Shown piece after piece: positions 52,059 to 60,137 of a stretch of 64,000 nucleotides of DNA (the stretch's first letter is position 1; the number at the start of each line of letters is the position of its first letter). Under the pieces are notes generated by a model. The model worked only from the letters and a program-made list of their open reading frames with translations, did no database searches and had not been told where the DNA came from. The DNA is taken from NCBI GenBank assembly GCA_041397825.1, contig JAWKVX010000005.1, forward strand, positions 310,001 to 374,000. Direction: 5' to 3'. This stretch comes from JANNSX01 sp041397825. GTDB lineage: Bacteria; Pseudomonadota; Alphaproteobacteria; Rhizobiales; Hyphomicrobiaceae. The translations under genes and the position numbers were made by a program.

Positions 52059-52774
52059 AGACCACGCTCCCGTCGAATCTCGTCATAGGCCTCGTTGATG
52101 GCGGCGATCTTGTCGGTGGCGATCTTGATGAATTCCTCCGGCATGCCGCGGGCGATCGCCTTGTCAGGATGGTTCTCGATCATCAGCTTGCGGTAGTGGG
52201 ACTTGAGCGCTTCGTCGCTGATGTCGGAGGGCACGCCCAGCACGCGATAGGGGCTGCGCTGGTCCTCCGGCAGGAAGCGGGAGCGGATGATCTTGTACTC
52301 GTCCTTGGTGAAGCCGAAGCGCTTCGCCACCTGCTTCAGATAGTGCTCCTCGTCCTCGTGCAGCAGGCCATCGGCGGTGGCGATGTGGAAGAGGCCCTCG
52401 AGGACGTCCTCGAGCAGCTCGCGATTGTCCTTGAACATGTTGGCGAGCTGCTCGGCATAGGACTCGTAGCCGGCCACATCCTGCTTGGCGAGGTTGAAGA
52501 TGCGGGCGACATTCTGCTCCTCTCCGGGCGGCACCTTGAAGACGTCCTTGAAGGCGGCGACCTCGTCGGTCGTCACCTGACCGTCGGCCTTGGCCATCTT
52601 GGCGCCGAGCGCGATGACTCCGACGGTGAAGGCCACGTCGTTGGCCGCGCTCGAGCCGCCGCCCAGGGTGCGGTCGACCGCGAAATGCCCCGCGAGGCCG
52701 CCCAAGAGCGCCCCGATCGGCCCACCGACGGCGAAGCCGGCCGCGGCCCCACCCAGTTTTCCCCAAATCGACAT
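52055..52774 (-). CDS. djlA: TerB-DnaJ (DjlA-like) co-chaperone
   Basis: A 239-residue protein with three parts: a Gly/Ala-rich hydrophobic N-terminus (GGAAAGFAVGGPIGALLGGL) that may insert in the membrane, a TerB-like helical domain (about 40-160, MAKADGQVTTDEVAAF and IATADGLLHEDEEHYLKQVA) and a C-terminal J domain with the HPD motif in MIENHPDKAIARGM. DjlA-type proteins stimulate DnaK. It is the first gene of the coupled leftward run and is divergent from the third EamA gene. Confidence 0.92.
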   Translation of the reverse strand: MSIWGKLGGAAAGFAVGGPIGALLGGLAGHFAVDRTLGGGSSAANDVAFTVGVIALGAKMAKADGQVTTDEVAAFKDVFKVPPGEEQNVARIFNLAKQDVAGYESYAEQLANMFKDNRELLEDVLEGLFHIATADGLLHEDEEHYLKQVAKRFGFTKDEYKIIRSRFLPEDQRSPYRVLGVPSDISDEALKSHYRKLMIENHPDKAIARGMPEEFIKIATDKIAAINEAYDEIRRERGL

Positions 52775-52876
52775 GGGGGGACCATAGCCGAGTTCAAATG
52801 AACTTGCATGCGGGCAATCCGCGGAGCATTGAGGCGGGGCTCGCCAGCCCGCTCACGTTTCCGCACGGACCTGCAC

Positions 52877-53773
52877 ATGCCCGCCGCCGACGCCAAGCCC
52901 GTGGAGCTGCATGGCTTCATGTTCGGCGTGCTGGGTGTGATCGTGTTCGGGCTGACGCTGCCGATGACGCGGCTCGCCGTCGCCGAGCTGGATCCCATCT
53001 TTGTCGGGCTGGGCCGGTCGCTGGTGGCGGGCGTGCTGGCCGCTGGTGCGCTCACCCTTACGCGTCAGCCCTGGCCTGTCCGGCGCGATCTGCCACTGCT
53101 GGCGATCACGGCCGCCGGCGTCATCTTCGGCTTTCCGGCCTTCTCGGCCCTGGCGCTCGTCCACGCACCGGCGGGTCATGGTGGCATCATCCTGGCCATA
53201 CTGCCGCTGGCGACGGCCATCGCCGGCGTTGCCCTCGCCCGCGAGCGGCCATCGATCGGATTCTGGCTCTGCGGTCTCACCGGCAGCCTGGCCGTGTTGC
53301 TCTTTGCGTGGCTGGACGGGGCGTTCGCGGAAACTGCGCTCGGCGCGGCCGATCTCCTGTTCCTGGCCGCAATCGCGTCGGCCGCCATCGGCTACACGTC
53401 GGGTGCGATGCTGGCGCAACGGCTTGGCGGCTGGCAGACGATCTCGTGGACCCTGCTCGTCGCGGCGCCGGTGCTGGTAGTGGTCGTGCCGCTGTTGGCG
53501 GGTCCGGTGGCGTGGTCTGCCTCGCCACGGGCCTGGGCCGGCTTCGCCTATGTCGCGCTGATGAGCCAATTCGTCGGATTCTTCTTCTGGTACAAGGGTC
53601 TGGCGCTCGGTGGCGTGGCCAAGGTGGGGCAGGCGCAACTCCTGCAGACCTTCGTGACGCTGGCCGGCGCCTGGGTTCTTCTCGGCGAGACGATCGGCGC
53701 GCTCGAAATTGGCTTCGCACTGGTGGTCGTCATCATCGTCGCGATCGGCCGCCGGATGCGCGTGGCCCGGTAG
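52877..53773 (+). CDS. EamA-family (DMT) transporter
   Basis: A 298-residue membrane protein with two EamA repeats (FGVLGVIVFGLTLPMTRLAV and a second starting LFLAAIASAAIGYTSGAMLA) and the typical end FFWYKGLALGGVAKVGQAQL. The start MPAADAK at 52877 is preferred because the first membrane segment follows at normal distance. A start at 52808 would add 23 Arg-rich residues. It is divergent from the djlA-like gene. Confidence 0.87.
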   Translation: MPAADAKPVELHGFMFGVLGVIVFGLTLPMTRLAVAELDPIFVGLGRSLVAGVLAAGALTLTRQPWPVRRDLPLLAITAAGVIFGFPAFSALALVHAPAGHGGIILAILPLATAIAGVALARERPSIGFWLCGLTGSLAVLLFAWLDGAFAETALGAADLLFLAAIASAAIGYTSGAMLAQRLGGWQTISWTLLVAAPVLVVVVPLLAGPVAWSASPRAWAGFAYVALMSQFVGFFFWYKGLALGGVAKVGQAQLLQTFVTLAGAWVLLGETIGALEIGFALVVVIIVAIGRRMRVAR

Positions 53774-53864
53774 GAGGTGCGCCCCTGTGGACAGACCGGC
53801 CTCAGGCCGGCCTCAATGGCAGCGTACCGGTCCGGGCATCGACCTGATGAGAGGGAGTGGTCCG

Positions 53865-54293
53865 ATGCTTTCGCTTGCCCGTCTGATGATACCCGCGCTC
53901 GCCGTGCTCACCGTCGCCGTGCCCGCCTTCGCCGCCGATCCTTACGGTACGTTCAAGCGCCCCTCGACCGGCACCGAGGTCGAGTTCTACGACTGTGGTG
54001 GCAAGCTCTGCGCCAAGATCGTCAAGGTGACCGACGCCGCCAAGCAGTCGACCGTCGGCACCGTCATCATGGGCGGTGCTGAGCAGGACGCGGCCCAGGT
54101 CTGGAAAGGCGATCTCCTCAACACCGAGGACGGCAAGACCTACTCGGGTATCGTCACGCTCGTCGACGACAGCCATGTGAAGCTCGAGGGCTGCGGTCTC
54201 TGGGGCATGATCTGCAAGGGCGAGACCTGGGAAAAGGTGACGACGGATGCCACCGCCTCGACCACAGCGCCAGCGACCGAGACGCAGCAGTAG
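53865..54293 (+). CDS. DUF2147-type secreted protein
   Basis: A 142-residue exported protein with a Sec signal peptide ending VPAFAADPYG. The mature part matches the DUF2147 pattern: GTFKRPSTGTEVEFYDCGGK, LCAKIVKV, DLLNTEDGKTYSGIVTL and LKLEG-like VKLEGCGLWGMICKGETW. Two Cys pairs may form disulfides. The last 20 residues are Thr/Ala-rich. Members are small periplasmic proteins of unknown role. GGGAG lies 8 nt before ATG 53865. Confidence 0.85.
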   Translation: MLSLARLMIPALAVLTVAVPAFAADPYGTFKRPSTGTEVEFYDCGGKLCAKIVKVTDAAKQSTVGTVIMGGAEQDAAQVWKGDLLNTEDGKTYSGIVTLVDDSHVKLEGCGLWGMICKGETWEKVTTDATASTTAPATETQQ

Positions 54294-54304
54294 AGCCGCC
54301 AGGC

Positions 54305-54979
54305 TCAGTGGGCTCCACCCCAAGCAAGGCCGAGGGCCACCGTGCCGGCGATGACGAGGCTCGCCGCCCAGACGCGATCGAGATTGAACCAGCTCCGGGA
54401 CACGAAGGCGAGGCCGAGATAGCGATAGACGAGCCAGGCGATAGCGCCGCCGGCCGCAATCATGGCGATCGTGTGGACGAGCGACACCATGAGAGCCATG
54501 CTCAGCGCCGTGCCGATGAGCGCGCCTGCCGCCTCATGGCCAGCGTCCCCGTCCGCCGGCCGGCACAGTCCGAGATAGATCGGGAGAAGCATCAGGCCCG
54601 CTCCATGAGCGATGGCGACGGCAAAGGACCACAAACCGAGCTCGGTCGGTCGGATGCGAGCGAGGAAGCGCGGATGCCGCGGTTGCAGCAGAAGGTAGAC
54701 GCCGAAACCGGTCACCAATAGACCGGCACCGATCTGGATCGCGCGCTGCCAGACGATCAACGAGGCGAGCAGTCCAAACGGCAATGTCGCCGCCAGCATG
54801 GCGAGCAAATGCCCTCCGGCAAGCATAGCGAGCGCGGTCAGCACGGCGCTTGCGCGCTGCTCCATCAAGCCGGCGGAGACAGCGAGCGGCCAGCCCATGC
54901 CCGGATTTAAGCCATGGTAGAGACCGCTCGCGATGACCGCCAGCCAAAGGCCGGCGGTGGTCGTCTCGATCTCGCCCAA
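54305..54979 (-). CDS. Multi-pass membrane protein coupled to the SBP56 gene
   Basis: About 224 residues with six hydrophobic segments. Conserved-looking motifs are SGLYHGLNPGMGWPLAVS, LAGGHLLAM, AIAHGAGLMLLPIYLG and SLVHTIAMIAAGGAIAW; the intramembrane His residues recall metal permeases of the HupE/NicO type, though I cannot assign it. The start is uncertain: TTG at 54979 follows the SBP56 stop by 2 nt, and another TTG at 55075 would overlap that gene. The coupling suggests a role with methanethiol oxidase, perhaps metal supply or redox handling. Confidence 0.7.
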   Translation of the reverse strand: MGEIETTTAGLWLAVIASGLYHGLNPGMGWPLAVSAGLMEQRASAVLTALAMLAGGHLLAMLAATLPFGLLASLIVWQRAIQIGAGLLVTGFGVYLLLQPRHPRFLARIRPTELGLWSFAVAIAHGAGLMLLPIYLGLCRPADGDAGHEAAGALIGTALSMALMVSLVHTIAMIAAGGAIAWLVYRYLGLAFVSRSWFNLDRVWAASLVIAGTVALGLAWGGAH

Positions 54980-54981
54980 GC

Positions 54982-56382
54982 CTAGACCGACGGATAGCAG
55001 AACGAATCCGTCGAGCAGTCGCCGCCCTCGAGCCGGATCTGATGGGCACGATAGCCTTCGGGGAACTCCACCCAATAGTCTTTGGCGAGTTCCAGTCCAC
55101 CGTTCGGTCCGGCCTTGGCCAGCACCTGTGCGGCCGGCACCCCGGCCGGATAGAACTGGTCGTCCCAGGTCGAATAGAGTGAGTTGGTCCAGTAGACCCG
55201 TTTGCCGTCACGGCTGATCTCGACCATCTGCGGTCCGCCGGTATAGGCCTTGCCGTTGGGATGCGGCGTGCGGCGGGCGATGCCGCCGATGTGCACGGAG
55301 CCGGTGAGCTTGGGCTTGCGCGGCTCGGAGACGTCGTACTGGCGCATTTCGCCAGTGCCCCAGCAGGACACGTAGAGGAACCGGTCGTCCATCGACAGGT
55401 CGATATCGGTGACGAGAGGCGGCACGGCGCCGAAGCCTTGCAGCAGCGGCGGCAGCTTGTCCTTGTCGGCCGGCTCTGGCGGAATGACCGCCGTCTTTTC
55501 GATGTGGAACTTGCCGCCCTCGCGCCACCAGGTCCAGATCGATCCCTCGAGATTGGTCGTGTCGACGACGACGCCGAGAAAACCATGCTCGCGCGCCGGA
55601 TTGTGGGCGGGCCTGACCTCGAGCGCCATCTGGTGATTGGCGCCAAGATCGATGGTCTGGACGTTGCGGCGCTGTCTGAGGTCCCAGAAATGCACCCGGT
55701 GCCCGTATTTGTTGGCAAGCAGGTCCTCCGGCACGATGCCGTTCTCGAACTGCGGTGGCAGGCCCCATTCGCTCGAAACCATGTAGTCGCGCGGCAGGTT
55801 CCACCAGAAATCGTAGTGCTTGTCCTGCGGCCCGCGATCGATCTCCCAGCGCCCCAGCACCTCGAAAGTCTGGCAATCCATGATGAAGATGCCGGGAGGC
55901 CCATCGGTGCCGTTCTTGCCGCCGCCGCCGAGCGTGCTGACGTAGATCCCTTCCGGCCCGCAGTGGATGGTATGCGGCCGTGAATAGCCTGTCTTCTTGA
56001 ACACCTCCTCGGGCTCGATGATCTTGTGGATCTTGGCCTTCGTCGGATCCGGTTTCGTATCGATCACATAGATGCGTGACGACCTGAGGCCCGGGATGAT
56101 CAAGTAGCGCCGCTCGAGGAAGGCATGACCGGTCAGCGGCGACAGCGAGGAGGAGCAGGCGTTCCAGCCGAAGTGGTGGAACTCGTCTCCCTTGTTCGGC
56201 ATCGTGACCGTGTGCACGACCTTGCCGTAGGTCTTCGATTTGGGTTTCACGTCGATGACGGCGAGCGCGTCGGGCTTCGAGAAATCGGGGCTGAGCAGGA
56301 GCGTGTAGGCGAAGTTCTCGACCGGAGCCTCCATGGCGAGCTTCGGCGAGGCATGGAACGTCGGGTCGGGGCGCAAGTTCAT
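54982..56382 (-). CDS. Selenium-binding protein SBP56 family / methanethiol oxidase
   Basis: A 466-residue SBP56-family beta-propeller. Landmarks are DEFHHFGWNACSSS near the N-terminus (the cysteine region linked to selenium binding), RSSRIYVIDTKPDP, SRPHTIHCGPEGIYVSTLG, GIFIMDCQTFEVLGRWE and VSCWGTGEMRQYDVS. In Hyphomicrobium and human the family oxidises methanethiol to formaldehyde, H2S and H2O2, with copper in the bacterial enzyme. The bacterial MtoX type is periplasmic with a signal peptide, but this protein starts MNLRPDPTFHASPK and shows none, so it may be cytosolic. It is followed directly by a membrane-protein gene. The usual SCO1/MauG neighbours are absent. Confidence 0.92.
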   Translation of the reverse strand: MNLRPDPTFHASPKLAMEAPVENFAYTLLLSPDFSKPDALAVIDVKPKSKTYGKVVHTVTMPNKGDEFHHFGWNACSSSLSPLTGHAFLERRYLIIPGLRSSRIYVIDTKPDPTKAKIHKIIEPEEVFKKTGYSRPHTIHCGPEGIYVSTLGGGGKNGTDGPPGIFIMDCQTFEVLGRWEIDRGPQDKHYDFWWNLPRDYMVSSEWGLPPQFENGIVPEDLLANKYGHRVHFWDLRQRRNVQTIDLGANHQMALEVRPAHNPAREHGFLGVVVDTTNLEGSIWTWWREGGKFHIEKTAVIPPEPADKDKLPPLLQGFGAVPPLVTDIDLSMDDRFLYVSCWGTGEMRQYDVSEPRKPKLTGSVHIGGIARRTPHPNGKAYTGGPQMVEISRDGKRVYWTNSLYSTWDDQFYPAGVPAAQVLAKAGPNGGLELAKDYWVEFPEGYRAHQIRLEGGDCSTDSFCYPSV

Positions 56383-56741
56383 GGCTAGGGTTCCCTTCAC
56401 TGTACGAGCGTATCGGGCAGACCGCCGTCGTGGGCGGCGGTAACCATGTTCGAAGCCGAACACTAGACCCGGCGAATGCCGGTGCGCAATGAGCTCATCG
56501 AGCGGTGCGGTCGATCGAGGCGCAATGCGCGTGACCACAAGCCGGCTCGCGGCCACCGGTCCGGTTCAGCGCGTTACAAACAATTTTCATAGTACAGGGT
56601 CCAAAGTTACGCGGACCTGGGCTAGATTGTCAGGGTCAAACGTCCGCAAGGACCGCCGGCTGGTGCGATAGCACTTGCAGCGACGCACGGTTGCGGTCCG
56701 GCGAGTCCATGCCAAGCTGCAAACCCAGGAGAGGCCCTCAC
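56383..56741. other. 359-bp divergent intergenic region
   Basis: This region separates the leftward SBP56 gene from the rightward TPR gene and must contain both promoters. The right part holds a relatively AT-rich patch (about 56573-56600) and a TAGATT (-10-like) near 56624, with no convincing -35. I see no RNA gene, conserved small frame or strong hairpin. Confidence 0.5.
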
Positions 56742-57782
56742 ATGCGTCGTCTGCTCTCTTCCTTCGCCGTTCTCTCGCTCATGACCGTCCCTGCACTCGC
56801 CGACGATCAGGCCGACTGCAAGAGCAACAACTACGACCTCGTGGTGCTTTCTTGCACGAAGCTGATCGATTCCGGCAGCCTCAGCCCGGTGGACAAGGCC
56901 TCGGCCCTGGGCAGCCGCGCCTGGGGTTACAAGGGACGCGGCGAGTACGACAAGGCGTTGGCTGACTGGCAGGCCTGCGAGGCAGAGACGCCCAATGATG
57001 CCTATTGCCCGGCCGGGCTGGCGGACCTCGCCTATGCGCAGGCGAACTACGACGAAGCCGTCAAGCAGGCGGATCTCGCGATCGGCAAGAGCCCCAAATA
57101 CACATGGCCGATGGCGGTCAAAGGCGCCTCGCTGCGCCTCAAGGGCCTCTACAGCCAATCCATCGAGACACTGAATCAAGCGCTGAAGCTCGATCCGCGC
57201 TACACCTACGCCCTCTACCAGCGAGGACTGTCCTATTCGAACAACGAGGACTACGAGAAGGCGGTCTCGGACTTCTCGAAGGTTCTCCTCATCGACAACA
57301 CCTACAACGACGCCCGGTCCTCCCGCGCTTACTCGCACTTTGCAGCCGGCAATCTCGATAAGGCCATTGCCGACATCGACAAGTCGATCGAGAGCAACCC
57401 GAGCGATCACTACTCCTGGGCCCTCAGGGGCTACATGGTCGTTCTGCAGGAGACGGGCGATGCGGCGAAGGCCTCGGCCGATCTCGAGAAGGCGATAGCG
57501 CTCAATGCGGGCGTCGACTGGTACTATACCTACCGGGCGTTCGCCTACATCAAGGCCGGCAAGCTCGATCAGGCTAAGGCCGATCTCGACAGGGTCATCG
57601 CCAAGTATCCGAAGTCGATCGAGGACAACACCTATCTCGGCATGCTGAAGGAGAAGCAGGGCGACACGGCAGGGGCCATTGCCGCCTATCGCATCGCCCT
57701 CGAGAGCGCGGCGACCGGCGTCGATGGCCGGCGGGCGCAGGAGCAGGCCCTCGACCGACTGGCGGCATTGGATAGCCAGTAG
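56742..57782 (+). CDS. Exported tetratricopeptide-repeat protein
   Basis: A 346-residue protein with a Sec signal peptide (MRRLLSSFAVLSLMTVPALA) and at least seven TPR units from about residue 55 onward, for instance ALGSRAWGYKGRGEYDKALA, QSIETLNQALKLDPRYTYAL and KAIADIDKSIESNPSDHYSW. It is probably a periplasmic scaffold. Partners are unknown. AGGAGAGG lies 9 nt before the ATG at 56742, which fixes the start. The gene is monocistronic and followed by a hairpin. Confidence 0.88.
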   Translation: MRRLLSSFAVLSLMTVPALADDQADCKSNNYDLVVLSCTKLIDSGSLSPVDKASALGSRAWGYKGRGEYDKALADWQACEAETPNDAYCPAGLADLAYAQANYDEAVKQADLAIGKSPKYTWPMAVKGASLRLKGLYSQSIETLNQALKLDPRYTYALYQRGLSYSNNEDYEKAVSDFSKVLLIDNTYNDARSSRAYSHFAAGNLDKAIADIDKSIESNPSDHYSWALRGYMVVLQETGDAAKASADLEKAIALNAGVDWYYTYRAFAYIKAGKLDQAKADLDRVIAKYPKSIEDNTYLGMLKEKQGDTAGAIAAYRIALESAATGVDGRRAQEQALDRLAALDSQ

Positions 57783-57804
57783 GTCACCGAGCTCAATCGC
57801 TCCT

Positions 57805-57839
57805 GGGCTGGCGGCGTGCCTGCCTGGCATCGCCAGCCC
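57805..57839 (+). terminator. Candidate terminator after the TPR gene
   Basis: GGGCTGGCG (57805-57813) pairs perfectly with CGCCAGCCC (57831-57839) around a 17-nt loop, 23 bp after the TPR stop codon. There is no T-run. Confidence 0.4.
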
Positions 57840-57905
57840 CACGACGGGGTGTCCTGGTCAGGACCCTGGACGCCGTGCGCCGTATGAGATTTGGAGAGAC
57901 CGCCG

Positions 57906-58256
57906 ATGCCTGACGGCCAGCGCCGGATCGATATCACCGCCCATCCAGCCCGAGTTCGCGTGACCGTCGGTGATGTGGTCGTCGCAGATACACGTCGCGC
58001 CCTTGCCCTCATGGAGGAAGGCTACCCCGTCCGCCTGTACATCCCCCGGCAGGACGTCGACATGCGCCGCCTCGAGCGGTCCCGTCATGTCACCCAGTGC
58101 CCCTGGAAGGGCGAGGCGAGCTACTACTCGGCCGGCGCGGCCGAGAACGTGGCTTGGTCCTACGAGCTGCCTTTCGCCGGCGTCGCCGCGATCCGTGGAC
58201 ATCTCAGCTTCTATCCCGATAAAGCTCGAATCGAGGATAATCTCCAAGATCTCTGA
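57906..58256 (+). CDS. DUF427 domain protein
   Basis: A 116-residue protein matching DUF427: ITAHPARVRVTVGDVVVADT, ALMEEGYPVRLYIPRQDVDM, HVTQCPWKGEASYYS, ENVAWSYELPF and HLSFYPDKARIEDN. The family is a small beta-tent fold of unknown function, widespread in soil bacteria. GGAGAG lies 7 nt before the ATG at 57906. It lies 67 bp upstream of the ECF sigma gene on the same strand, possibly within its regulon. Confidence 0.88.
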   Translation: MPDGQRRIDITAHPARVRVTVGDVVVADTRRALALMEEGYPVRLYIPRQDVDMRRLERSRHVTQCPWKGEASYYSAGAAENVAWSYELPFAGVAAIRGHLSFYPDKARIEDNLQDL

Positions 58257-58267
58257 TACCCTGACAT

Positions 58268-58293
58268 GAGAATAACCCGGCCGACCATTCGTT
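58268..58293 (+). promoter_or_regulatory. Candidate ECF-type autoregulatory promoter
   Basis: GAGAATAAC at 58268-58276 and CGTT at 58290-58293 are separated by 13 nt; counted from GAGAAT the spacer is 16. Alphaproteobacterial ECF promoters often combine a GGAA(C/T)-like -35 with a CGTT -10 at that distance. It lies just upstream of the ECF sigma gene. The match is partial. Confidence 0.3.
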
Positions 58294-58323
58294 CTAGGCT
58301 GTGAGTGACTACGGGGCGGCGGA

Positions 58324-58830
58324 GTGTCCGAAAATGTCAGGGAGCGAATGATCGCTTTCCTGCCGCGTTTGCGGCGGTTCGCCTATGCGTTGACGGGTGA
58401 TGCGGCCCAGGGTGACGACTTGGCTCAGGATACGTGTGTCCGGGCCTTGCAGAGTCTGCATCTCTGGGAGCCGGGAACGCGCTTGGAAAGCTGGATGTTT
58501 CGCATCGCCAACAATCTCTGGATCGACCGCATGCGACAGCAGCGTTTCCGTGGTGTGCATGCCTCGATCGACGAAATCGCGCCGGGGCAAGAGCCGGTTG
58601 GATCGGATGGGCGAGACGTGGCTGAAAGCCGATTGGCACTGGCGCAGGTGATGCAGGCCATCGGCAAGCTGCCGGAGGAGCAGCGGGCGCTGGTCGCCAT
58701 GGTTTGTATCAATGGCTCCTCCTACAAGGAGGCGGCTGAGATCCTGTCGGTGCCGATCGGGACGGTCATGAGCCGGCTGGCGCGGGCGCGCAAGACGCTG
58801 TTTGAGACTCTGGCCGAGGCTGAAGGGTGA
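58324..58830 (+). CDS. ECF-family RNA polymerase sigma factor
   Basis: A 168-residue sigma-70 family protein with region 2 (LPRLRRFAYALTGDAAQGDD through WMFRIANNLWIDRMR) and region 4 (LPEEQRALVAMVCINGSSYK, AEILSVPIGTVMSRLARARK). Start GTG 58324 is listed; ATG 58348 with GGGAG 4 nt upstream is a good alternative and would remove 8 residues. Its stop overlaps or abuts the following membrane-anchored gene, the usual sigma/anti-sigma arrangement. Confidence 0.93.
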   Translation: MSENVRERMIAFLPRLRRFAYALTGDAAQGDDLAQDTCVRALQSLHLWEPGTRLESWMFRIANNLWIDRMRQQRFRGVHASIDEIAPGQEPVGSDGRDVAESRLALAQVMQAIGKLPEEQRALVAMVCINGSSYKEAAEILSVPIGTVMSRLARARKTLFETLAEAEG

Positions 58831-58835
58831 CGGGT

Positions 58836-59633
58836 ATGGCGAAGACCTTGAGCGATATGGACGGCCTCTCGGACGAGCAGCTGGACCAGCTGCTGATGGC
58901 CTATGTCGACGGCGAGGCGGAGGCCGGACAGGTCGAATTGATCGAGCGTGCCTTGAAGGCAAATCCTGAGCTGGCTGGTCGGCTCGACGTCTATCGGATC
59001 ACGGGTCGGTCGCTGGCTCCGCATTTCGACGAGGTGCTGCAGGCGCAGCCGCCAGCACGGATGTTGCAGACGATCCGCAGTGTCGAGATCAGGCCGGTGG
59101 TCAAATCTGCGTCGCTGTCGATTGGCGACACTGTCGGCCGGCTCCTGAGCTCGATTGGTCTCGGAGCCGCGCCGAGGGCGGCGCTTGCAGGTGTCGCTAT
59201 CGGCATGACGATCGCCGCACTGGTCGTCCAGTGGTCCAACAGCTCGCCACAGTCCGACGACGGCGCCTTGATCGCCAACCGGGGACACGCGATGTTCGCC
59301 GCTGGTCAGCTCTCGGCGACGCTCGAGGATGCGACCATGGCGGCGAGCGCCGGCACACCGGTCAAGATCGTCAACACCTTCCAGGAGCATTCCGGTCGCT
59401 ACTGCCGCACTTATTGGGCCGAGACCCAGTACGGGCTCGCGTGCCGCGACGGTGCCAAGGTGTGGCGTGTCATCGCGCTGCTTGAGACCGGAATCGAGAA
59501 TGAGGGATACGGGCCGTCTGGGGGGGACACCAGCGGAGTCGATACGACCGCCGCCAATATGATGGCGTCATCGGCTCCGCTGGACCCGGAGGCGGAGGAG
59601 CGTCTCGTCAAGTCCGGCTGGGCGAGCCCGTGA
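58836..59633 (+). CDS. Anti-sigma factor, membrane-anchored
   Basis: A 265-residue protein. The N-terminal part (DEQLDQLLMAYVDGEAEAGQ, then LKANPELAGRLDVYRIT) is the helical anti-sigma region seen in sigma-binding proteins without a zinc finger. One membrane helix (about 125-145, ALAGVAIGMTIAALVVQW) precedes a periplasmic domain with a possible disulfide (GRYCRTYW, YGLACRDG). GTG 58827 overlapping the sigma stop (GTGA) is an alternative start. It probably holds the ECF factor inactive until an envelope signal arrives. Confidence 0.85.
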   Translation: MAKTLSDMDGLSDEQLDQLLMAYVDGEAEAGQVELIERALKANPELAGRLDVYRITGRSLAPHFDEVLQAQPPARMLQTIRSVEIRPVVKSASLSIGDTVGRLLSSIGLGAAPRAALAGVAIGMTIAALVVQWSNSSPQSDDGALIANRGHAMFAAGQLSATLEDATMAASAGTPVKIVNTFQEHSGRYCRTYWAETQYGLACRDGAKVWRVIALLETGIENEGYGPSGGDTSGVDTTAANMMASSAPLDPEAEERLVKSGWASP

Positions 59634-59654
59634 TGGAAGATTGAGTATTATTGC

Positions 59655-59672
59655 GTCTGGCCGTTGCCAGAC
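59655..59672 (+). terminator. Short hairpin after the anti-sigma gene
   Basis: GTCTGGC (59655-59661) and GCCAGAC (59666-59672) pair perfectly around CGTT, 21 bp past the anti-sigma stop. It could act as a terminator but lacks a T-run. Confidence 0.45.
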
Positions 59673-59713
59673 CTAACCAAACTCAGCCGGTGATCCCGCA
59701 ACTCCGGCTGACA

Positions 59714-59779
59714 GGAACCGGCTCTCGATCGTGCGATATGACCACACCCCGCTGTCCGATTGCACCGAGAGCCGGTTCC
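59714..59779. repeat. 14-bp perfect inverted repeat with 38-nt spacer
   Basis: GGAACCGGCTCTCG (59714-59727) is the exact reverse complement of CGAGAGCCGGTTCC (59766-59779). The right arm is followed by ACTTTTCTC. It may be a long-loop terminator, the fold of a small RNA or a protein-binding pair of sites. The left arm also contains GGAAC, the -35 core of general-stress promoters. Confidence 0.6.
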
Positions 59780-60052
59780 ACTTTTCTCAGTCCGCCATGC
59801 CACTCAGACGAAGCTCGGGAATAGACGAGCTTTAGGGCGTTCGAGCGTGCGGATCCGACACGCCTTGCCACTGCCTCACGAGAGTCCCCGACAGGCCGGG
59901 TGGCCGATCGATACGGCCGCGTCACGCTGCATCGTCATTCAATCTCATTCATGAGCAATCGGTCGCAGACCTCGCCTTTGGCGCAATGTGACGCTCAGAG
60001 GTACCTGCCGTGATCTGGCCGGCTGCTCACCCTGCGACCAACCGGTACAGCG

Positions 60053-60078
60053 GGAACAGAACGACGTCGAGAAGCATT
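60053..60078 (+). promoter_or_regulatory. Candidate EcfG-type general-stress promoter of the PRC-barrel gene
   Basis: GGAAC (60053-60057), a 17-nt spacer and CATT (60075-60078) come close to the alphaproteobacterial EcfG consensus GGAAC-N16/17-CGTT (one mismatch). The 5' leader to the ATG would be about 50 nt. PRC-barrel genes are frequent members of that regulon. Confidence 0.4.
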
Positions 60079-60137
60079 AGGTTCTCATCGAAACATACCG
60101 GCGACCTGCTCGTCGTCAGAGTGAAAGGATTTTCGCA

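Larger units (their letters stand above)
59634..60137. other. 504-bp intergenic region with two inverted repeats and a stress-type promoter candidate
   Basis: This is the longest gene-free stretch in the window. It holds a short hairpin at 59655-59672, a 14-bp inverted repeat at 59714-59779 and, near its right end, a GGAAC...CATT promoter candidate for the PRC-barrel gene. Short open frames inside it lack ribosome sites and recognisable sequence. I see no tRNA-like fold. Confidence 0.6.

Noticed and set aside
54534..55904. A 456-codon minus-strand frame over SBP56 and the membrane protein
   Set aside because: It is an out-of-frame reading with Ser/Arg-rich low complexity; both underlying genes have clear motifs.
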